From Desulfobacterales bacterium (GTDB lineage: Bacteria > Desulfobacterota > Desulfobacteria > Desulfobacterales > Desulfatibacillaceae), in assembly GCA_020060085.1 (NCBI GenBank), contig JAGVAW010000094.1, positions 1-32,906 of the forward strand: a stretch of DNA of 32,906 nt, written 5' to 3'. Shown here piece after piece: positions 27,089-32,906 of this stretch (positions are counted from its first letter, which is position 1; each line of letters begins with the position of its first letter). The notes beneath the pieces are model-generated. The model saw only the letters and a list, made by a program, of their open reading frames with translations, ran no database searches and was not told the DNA's origin. Both the position numbers and the translations under genes were made by a program.

Positions 27089-28090
27089 TTGGATATTGAT
27101 AAGCTGAAAAGCGATGCTTCCGGTCAGATAGGCGCTGCCAAAGACCTTGACGAGCTTAATCAGGCTGCGGTCAAGTGGCTTGGCCGCAAGGGCGCTTTAA
27201 GTGAGTTCATGCGCCGCATACCGGAGCTTGAGCCAGATTTGCGGCGGGAGGCGGGCCAGAAGCTCAACGCCCTTAAAAAAGAGCTTGAGGCCTTGCTGGA
27301 AGAGGCTCGCGAGCGCATTTCCGGCAGCGCCCAGGCCCGTGACGAAGGCCTGGACATAAGCCTGCCGGGGCGTCCGGTGGCTGCCGGGTCCATCCATCCC
27401 ATAAACCAGGTCATGGAAGAGATCTGCGATATTTTTGTGCAGATGGGCTTTGATGTGGTTGAAGGGCCGGAGGTGGAGCTGGACTGGTACAACTTCGAGG
27501 CCTTGAACTTTCCGCCGGATCACCCTGCCCGCGATATGCAGGACACCTTTTTTATTTCCGGCGATGTGGTTCTTCGGACTCACACTTCCAGCCTCCAGAT
27601 ACGCACAATGGAGAATACGCCCCCGCCGGTTAAGGTCATTGCTCCGGGCAAGGTCTATCGCTGCGATTCGGATGTCACCCACACGCCCATGTTCCACCAG
27701 GTGGAGGGCCTGCTTGTGGGGGACGGCATCAGCTTTGCCGATTTAAAAGGAGCCCTCACCCTTTTTGTGCAGAAGATGTACGGCCCCAACACGCCCATTC
27801 GTTTGCGGCCCAGCTTTTTCCCCTTCACCGAGCCTTCGGCGGAGGTGGACATAGGCTGTGTCATCTGCCGTGGCAGCGGCTGCCGCGTGTGTTCGGGCAC
27901 CGGCTGGCTGGAGGTTTTGGGTTCAGGCATGGTTCATCCCAATGTTTTTAAAAATGTGGGCTACGATTCTTCACTCATCACAGGTTTTGCCTTTGGCCTT
28001 GGGGTGGAGCGCATTGCCATGCTCAAGTACGGGGTGGATGACCTGCGGCGCTTTTTTGAAAATGACCTGCGTTTTCTTTCCCAGTTTTAA
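27089..28090 (+). CDS. pheS: Phenylalanyl-tRNA synthetase alpha subunit
   Basis: 333 aa; HPINQVMEEICDIFVQMGFDVVEGPEVE, DTFFISGDVVLRTHTSSLQIRTM, FAFGLGVERIAMLKYG; probable TTG start. Confidence 0.97.
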   Translation: MDIDKLKSDASGQIGAAKDLDELNQAAVKWLGRKGALSEFMRRIPELEPDLRREAGQKLNALKKELEALLEEARERISGSAQARDEGLDISLPGRPVAAGSIHPINQVMEEICDIFVQMGFDVVEGPEVELDWYNFEALNFPPDHPARDMQDTFFISGDVVLRTHTSSLQIRTMENTPPPVKVIAPGKVYRCDSDVTHTPMFHQVEGLLVGDGISFADLKGALTLFVQKMYGPNTPIRLRPSFFPFTEPSAEVDIGCVICRGSGCRVCSGTGWLEVLGSGMVHPNVFKNVGYDSSLITGFAFGLGVERIAMLKYGVDDLRRFFENDLRFLSQF

Positions 28091-28138
28091 CAGTTTTTTC
28101 CAAAAGCCGGATTTTTGCCCGGCTGCCAGAGTGTTGTC

Positions 28139-30550
28139 ATGATTGTCAGTATAAACTGGCTGCGCCAATTCGTTGAAATAAACCTTGCACCCAGGGAGCT
28201 TGCCCATCGCCTTACAATGGCAGGCCTTGAAGTGGAAGGGGTTTCGGACCGCTATGCCTGGCTGGACAGCGTCAAGGCAGCGCGCGTGCTCTCTGTTGCC
28301 CCCCACCCGGCAGGCGAAAACCTCACAATCTGCACCCTGGATATGGGCAGCGGCCAGCCCTGCACAGTTGTCTGCGGCGCGCCCAATGTGAGGCAGGGAA
28401 TGCTTTCCGCCCTTGCCCTTCCCGGAACCGTGCTGCCCGGCGGGCGCACGGTGGCCCAAAGCGCCATAAGGGGTGTGGAGTCTTTTGGTATGCTCTGCTC
28501 TGCTGCGGAGCTTGGCACAGGCCCGGACAAATCCGGAATTGTAGAGCTTGAAAAAGGCGCGCCCGGCGAAAAAATCGCCCACCTGCTCAATCTGGCAGAC
28601 ACGGTGTTTGAGATCGGCGTGACCCCCAACCGGCCAGACTGCCTTTCTTTTCTGGGTGTTGCCCGCGAGGCTGCCGCTGTTTGCGGCACAAGGCTTGTCC
28701 GTCCTCAAATAATTCTGCCAAAGGGCGAAGGCACCATCGAAGAAATCACCTCTGTTGCCATTGAAGCCCCGGAGCACTGCCCCCGCTATGTGGCGCGCGT
28801 GATCCGCAATATCACAGTCGGCCCAAGCCCCTTCTGGCTTCAGGATCACCTTCTTTCTGTTGGACTGAGGCCCATAAACAACATTGTTGATGTAACAAAC
28901 TTTGTGATGATGGAAACCGGCCAGCCCCTTCATGCCTTTGATTTTGATTTGCTCGAAGAGGGCCGTATTGTTGTCCGCACTGCCCAAGAGGGGGAAAAAT
29001 TCACCACCCTGGACGGCAAGGAGAAAATCCTCTCCAGCAGCAACCTTATGATCTGCGATGGCAAAAAGCCTGTTGCACTGGCCGGGGTCATGGGCGGCGA
29101 AAATTCGGAGATAAACCCCAACACAAAAACCGTGCTTATTGAAAGCGCCTGCTTTTCGCCCATGAGTATCCGCAAAACCGCCAAGAGCCTTGGCTACCAC
29201 ACGGATGCCTCCCACCGCTTCGAGCGCGGGGTGGACCCAACCGGCTGCTCGGCTGCTGCTGCAAGGGCTGCCCAGCTCATGCTGGAAGTTGCAGGCGGAG
29301 TTCTGGTGGAAGGCGAAATTGACGCAAACCCGGTTCCCTGGGAGCCAAAGGAGGTTTGCCTTTCCGTCAAGCGGGCAAACGCTGTTTTAGGCACAGACCT
29401 TTCCTGCGGGCAGATGCAGGGCCTGCTTGCTTCTGTTGAGCTTGAAACAAAAACCTTGGATTCTGACACCCTTTCCGTTACCCCGCCGGGCTTTAGGGTG
29501 GATATATCTATCCCCGAAGACCTTGTGGAGGAAATAGCCCGGCTGTTCGGCTACGACAACATTCCGGTCACAGCCCCAAAACTGCCAATGGAGGTTCCGC
29601 CTCCGCGCCCGGCCATGAGCTTTCGCAAAAAGCTCCGTAACATTATGGTGAACCTGGGCTTTTTCGAGGCTGTCAATTACAGCTTTGTGGCCGCAGATAC
29701 CCCGGCACGCCTTGGCCTGTCCGAAGACGACCCCAGGCAGGCAACCCTTGCAGTTGCAAACCCCCTTTCCGAGGATCAGGCGGTCATGCGCACTTCCCTC
29801 TTGCCTGGGCTTCTTGCTGCCACAGGCAGGAATGTTAACCTGCAAAACCGCTCCGTGCGCCTTTTTGAACTGGGCAAGGTCTTTTTTGCCAGGGCCAATG
29901 AGCCCCTGCCATCAGAGCAATTCATGCTTGCAGCAATTTTGAGCGGAGAGCGAAACCCTCTCTCCTGGCACGAAAAGGCTGCCCCATGCGATTTTTACGA
30001 CATCAAGGGCGCGGCCCAGGCTCTTTTTGAAGCCCTCAAAATAAAGGCCGTGGATTTTGTCAGACCCGCTCCCGGCCAGGCAGATACCCTGCTTCCCGGC
30101 CATTGCGCGGCAATGATCTGCCAGAATAAGCTCCTGGGGATTTTGGGCCAGATCCGGCCCGAAGTCTGCACCAATTTCGACCTCAAACAAAGGGCCTTTC
30201 TGCTGGAAATGGATGTGGAAGCCCTGCGCGCTGTCACTCCCGATACAGTGGCCTTCTCCCCCCCGCCGCGCTATCCCTTTGTGCTGCGGGACATAACCCT
30301 TGTTCTGGATAAAGCCGTGCCGTCAGCAGAAATCCTTGAAAAAGTGCGGCAAATGAAGCACCCCTGGGTTGAATCTGTGTGGGTTTTTGATGTATATGAA
30401 GGAAAGCCCATTGAAAAAGGCAAAAAAAGCCTGTCCTTCCGCATAACCTACCGGGCGGACGACAAAACACTCACGGACGGGGAGGTCAACACCCTCCACG
30501 ACAATATCGGCAAAACGCTTTTGAATGCCTTTGACGCAACGCTCCCATAA
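28139..30550 (+). CDS. pheT: Phenylalanyl-tRNA synthetase beta subunit
   Basis: MIVSINWLRQFVEINLAPRELAHRLTMAGLEVEGV; tRNA-binding domain, B3/B4, FDX-ACB C-terminus; start at ATG 28139 within ORF 28115-30550. Confidence 0.97.
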   Translation: MIVSINWLRQFVEINLAPRELAHRLTMAGLEVEGVSDRYAWLDSVKAARVLSVAPHPAGENLTICTLDMGSGQPCTVVCGAPNVRQGMLSALALPGTVLPGGRTVAQSAIRGVESFGMLCSAAELGTGPDKSGIVELEKGAPGEKIAHLLNLADTVFEIGVTPNRPDCLSFLGVAREAAAVCGTRLVRPQIILPKGEGTIEEITSVAIEAPEHCPRYVARVIRNITVGPSPFWLQDHLLSVGLRPINNIVDVTNFVMMETGQPLHAFDFDLLEEGRIVVRTAQEGEKFTTLDGKEKILSSSNLMICDGKKPVALAGVMGGENSEINPNTKTVLIESACFSPMSIRKTAKSLGYHTDASHRFERGVDPTGCSAAAARAAQLMLEVAGGVLVEGEIDANPVPWEPKEVCLSVKRANAVLGTDLSCGQMQGLLASVELETKTLDSDTLSVTPPGFRVDISIPEDLVEEIARLFGYDNIPVTAPKLPMEVPPPRPAMSFRKKLRNIMVNLGFFEAVNYSFVAADTPARLGLSEDDPRQATLAVANPLSEDQAVMRTSLLPGLLAATGRNVNLQNRSVRLFELGKVFFARANEPLPSEQFMLAAILSGERNPLSWHEKAAPCDFYDIKGAAQALFEALKIKAVDFVRPAPGQADTLLPGHCAAMICQNKLLGILGQIRPEVCTNFDLKQRAFLLEMDVEALRAVTPDTVAFSPPPRYPFVLRDITLVLDKAVPSAEILEKVRQMKHPWVESVWVFDVYEGKPIEKGKKSLSFRITYRADDKTLTDGEVNTLHDNIGKTLLNAFDATLP

Positions 30551-30597
30551 CGCTTGGGAAATTGCGGAAACAAAAAAGATAAACTGAAAGTAATATA

Positions 30598-30641
30598 GTT
30601 GGGGGAGGGGGATTTTTTGAAAAAGATCCCCCTCCCCCAAC
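30598..30641. repeat. Long perfect hairpin (REP-like element, left copy)
   Basis: GTTGGGGGAGGGGGAT (30598-30613) / ATCCCCCTCCCCCAAC (30626-30641), 16 bp perfect, extended by T/A pairing in the centre. Confidence 0.8.
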
Positions 30642-30837
30642 CCCACCCCCAAAAACTTTTAGGTAATTATAACAGGTTATTATATGGCATAAGGGTAGTT
30701 ATTGCAAGCCTGTGGGCAATTGGCTTCAGATTAAAGGAAAGTTTTGATGTGTTTGAAAGCACTTTACTTTAATGGCAAGCATCTGCCTGATTGATTTGTA
30801 TAATAACCCTAAAATACTTTAAGTTTTTTGAAGGGGG

Positions 30838-30875
30838 TGTGGGGAAATCGTTTTTCCAAAAACGATTTCCCCACA
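30838..30875. repeat. Long perfect hairpin (REP-like element, right copy, inverted relative to the left)
   Basis: TGTGGGGAAATCGTTTTT (30838-30855) / AAAAACGATTTCCCCACA (30858-30875). Confidence 0.8.
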
Positions 30876-30946
30876 AAAAAGCAGTCTTTTCAATGGGTTT
30901 GTCTGAAATTTTTTTGGCCGCAGCAAAAAGCACAGGAGGGCAGCCG

Positions 30947-31291
30947 ATGGGGGGGCCGATCCTGGAACTATCCCCTGACAAGCGATTTTTCAAAATCGGC
31001 GAGGCTGCAAAAATCGCCGGCATAAAGCCCTATGTTCTGCGCTTCTGGGAGGGCGAATTCAAGGAGATCCGCCCCCACCGCAGCCTTTCAGGCCAGCGGG
31101 TTTACAGCCGGGAGGATGTTGATCTCATCCTGAAAATAAAAGAGCTTCTCTACGAGCAGAAGTTCACCATCCCCGGAGCCAAGGCCTTTCTTAAAGAGGA
31201 AAAGCTCTTGAATCAGACCGGGCAGCAGCCCCCCTTAACGCTTGCCCAGGTCCGCAGGGAGCTTGAGCTTATTCTGGAGATGTTGAAATAG
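30947..31291 (+). CDS. MerR-family transcriptional regulator
   Basis: KRFFKIGEAAKIAGIKPYVLRFWEGEFKEIRPHRSLSGQRVYSREDVDLILKIKELL; ATG 30947 behind AGGAGGG (30934-30940), not the ORF-track start at 30791. Confidence 0.88.
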   Translation: MGGPILELSPDKRFFKIGEAAKIAGIKPYVLRFWEGEFKEIRPHRSLSGQRVYSREDVDLILKIKELLYEQKFTIPGAKAFLKEEKLLNQTGQQPPLTLAQVRRELELILEMLK

Positions 31292-31593
31292 CAAAAAGAA
31301 GGCAGCCTCTTAAGCTTTGCTTGTCTGGCCGGTATAAATTTTTTGAACAAATTGTTTTGCCAATATCAAAGCAGCCTGCTTTTTTTAAGCAAGTCTGCTT
31401 TTAATTTTTTCCTTTTCCTTTTCTTGACTTATGGGGCAAAAGGATAGTATGAACAGCGCCACAAGTGTCAATTCGGCGCTTTTTTACCATGTTGGGCAAA
31501 GCGTTTTAACGATGCTCCGGCGTAAGCTTTTCCGGCTTCCCGGAGCCAGAGGATTTTTGGCATTCAACAACAAACTTGGAGGAGGAGGAAAAG

Positions 31594-32118
31594 ATGAAAA
31601 AGTTGGCTTTGGTTTTGGCTTTGCTTGCTGCGGTGTTCATGGTGGGTCCCCAGGCTGCTCTGGCGGCAAGCCCCATTCAGATCGCCCTTTTCAACCCCAT
31701 TCAGATCATCAATGAGAACAACTCCATTGCAGGTCTGCGCTTGAACTTCATCTACGGCGTGAACCAGGATGTCACCGGCCTGGATCTTGGCCTTATCAAT
31801 CAGGTTCATGGGGATTTCAAAGGCATCCAGTTTGGTCTGGCAAGCATTGTGGGCGGAGATGCAACCGGCTGGCAGGATAGCTGGATCAACATTGTTGAAG
31901 GAACCCAGAAGGGCCTTCAGTGGGGCATTTACAACCAGTCCAACGCAACTGTCGGCTGGCAGTGGGGCCTCATCAACAAGAGCTATGATGCACGGGGCCT
32001 TCAGCTTGGCCTGGTGAACTGGGCCGAGAAGCTTCACGGCCTGCAGATAGGCATTGCCAACATCAACAACACGCCCAACCCCTTCAGGTTCTTCCCCATT
32101 GTGAACTGGTCCTTCTAG
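31594..32118 (+). CDS. Secreted short-tandem-repeat protein (resembles LA_2272-type surface repeat proteins)
   Basis: Start at ATG 31594 behind ggaggaggaaaag; signal peptide MKKLALVLALLAAVFMVGPQAALA; about 7 tandem G-[LIW]-x-x-x-[LIW]-x-N-like units of 14-15 aa. Confidence 0.75.
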   Translation: MKKLALVLALLAAVFMVGPQAALAASPIQIALFNPIQIINENNSIAGLRLNFIYGVNQDVTGLDLGLINQVHGDFKGIQFGLASIVGGDATGWQDSWINIVEGTQKGLQWGIYNQSNATVGWQWGLINKSYDARGLQLGLVNWAEKLHGLQIGIANINNTPNPFRFFPIVNWSF

Positions 32119-32150
32119 TTCAACAGGCCAGCTTACAAACAGTATTTTAA

Positions 32151-32177
32151 GCCCGCCGGAAACGGCGGGCTTTTTTT
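32151..32177 (+). terminator. Rho-independent terminator
   Basis: GCCCGCCG gaaa CGGCGGGC TTTTTTT. Confidence 0.92.
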
Positions 32178-32327
32178 GTGCTGCCCGGAAAGCCAAAAAG
32201 CGCCTTGAGGCAGCCATGCTTTTCGTGTTAGCGTAATTTTGTCAAAATGGAGCCGGTGAATATATCCCGGCAGGTTTGGCAACCAAAACATTGTTCTTAA
32301 AACAACAAGTTATAAGGGCGGGGATAA

Positions 32328-32906
32328 ATGACAAAATACTTTATTGGCGGCAAGGAATACCACCCCGGCGATTATGAGGGCCACAAGCAGGATGCCCAAA
32401 ATCTGGCAGACAGGTACATAAGCCAGTGGGAGAAAACCCCTGCCAGAGATGCCTGTAGCCTTGTGGTGATTCCCCCTTCCATCTGCATTTCGCGCAAAAT
32501 AGGCTCCGGTGCGCTGGAAATTGCGGATATGGTGGGCCGCCAGCTTGGCCTTACGGTTGTGGATAGGGAGATTATTGACCACATTGCCCGCACCAGGGAG
32601 CTTTCCCGCAAAACGGTTGACTGCTTTGACGAGAAGTATCCCGGCAGAATAAAGGAGCTTTTAGGGGCCATTTTGGGGGAAAAGTCCTTTGTGATGAGCG
32701 ACTTCACCCGCCAGCTCTTTACCACGGTCTATTCCATTGCCGGGCTTAACAGCAGCATTTTCGTGGGCCGTGGCACACATCTTTTTCTGCCCAGAGAGAG
32801 GATTCTGGCGGTTCGCATTGTTGCTGGCCAGGAATTTCGGGCCAAGCGCCTTGCCCAGGTTTTGGATGTGCCCGAAAAGGAGGCCAGTGCCAAGCTGGAA
32901 AAGATC
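32328..32906 (+). CDS. Cytidylate kinase-like family protein (truncated by window end)
   Basis: SICISRKIGSGALEIADMVGRQLGLTVVDREIIDHIARTRELS; no stop before the window end. Confidence 0.8.
   Translation, partial: MTKYFIGGKEYHPGDYEGHKQDAQNLADRYISQWEKTPARDACSLVVIPPSICISRKIGSGALEIADMVGRQLGLTVVDREIIDHIARTRELSRKTVDCFDEKYPGRIKELLGAILGEKSFVMSDFTRQLFTTVYSIAGLNSSIFVGRGTHLFLPRERILAVRIVAGQEFRAKRLAQVLDVPEKEASAKLEKI

Noticed and set aside
27971-29215. 414-aa minus-strand ORF
   Set aside because: Antisense to pheS/pheT; shadow ORF from biased codon usage.
30791-30946. N-terminal extension of the merR ORF
   Set aside because: Runs through a perfect hairpin repeat; a good SD and ATG at 30934-30949 give a normal MerR length.
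1-32906. CRISPR array, tRNA/rRNA genes, prophage or insertion sequence
   Set aside because: No regularly spaced direct repeats, tRNA cloverleaf/TPsiC signatures, integrase or transposase motifs seen by eye; a computational scan (tRNAscan-SE, CRISPRCasFinder, ISfinder) would be needed to exclude these formally.

Overview
The window looks like a chromosomal segment from an anaerobic Desulfobacterota-like bacterium; that taxonomic guess is inference from gene content. I found no CRISPR array, rRNA, tRNA, transposase or prophage. Left part: DUF362 protein, octaheme HAO-like cytochrome c, Met/His-rich periplasmic protein plus DUF305 protein, saccharopine-dehydrogenase-like protein, a very large RND/MMPL transporter with C-terminal cNMP-binding-like and degenerate GGDEF domains, and an orphan DctP-type solute-binding protein. 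Middle: coiled-coil exported protein, XPB-like helicase, chalcone-isomerase-like protein, an abutting HD-domain/PAS-GGDEF pair, two TPR proteins, rubrerythrin, TPP riboswitch with thi4-thiE, a small lipoprotein and a MucR-like regulator. Right part: the conserved thrS-infC-rpmI-rplT-pheS-pheT-merR cluster, a secreted short-repeat protein and a truncated cytidylate-kinase-like gene. Most notable: (1) the RND transporter whose GGDEF domain has lost its catalytic motif but keeps an RxxD I-site, which suggests a c-di-GMP-controlled exporter; (2) a pair of inverted REP-like long hairpins with shared flanks between pheT and merR; (3) an apparent AUA start codon for infC; (4) the HD/GGDEF gene pair; (5) a secreted protein made of 14-15 aa tandem repeats.
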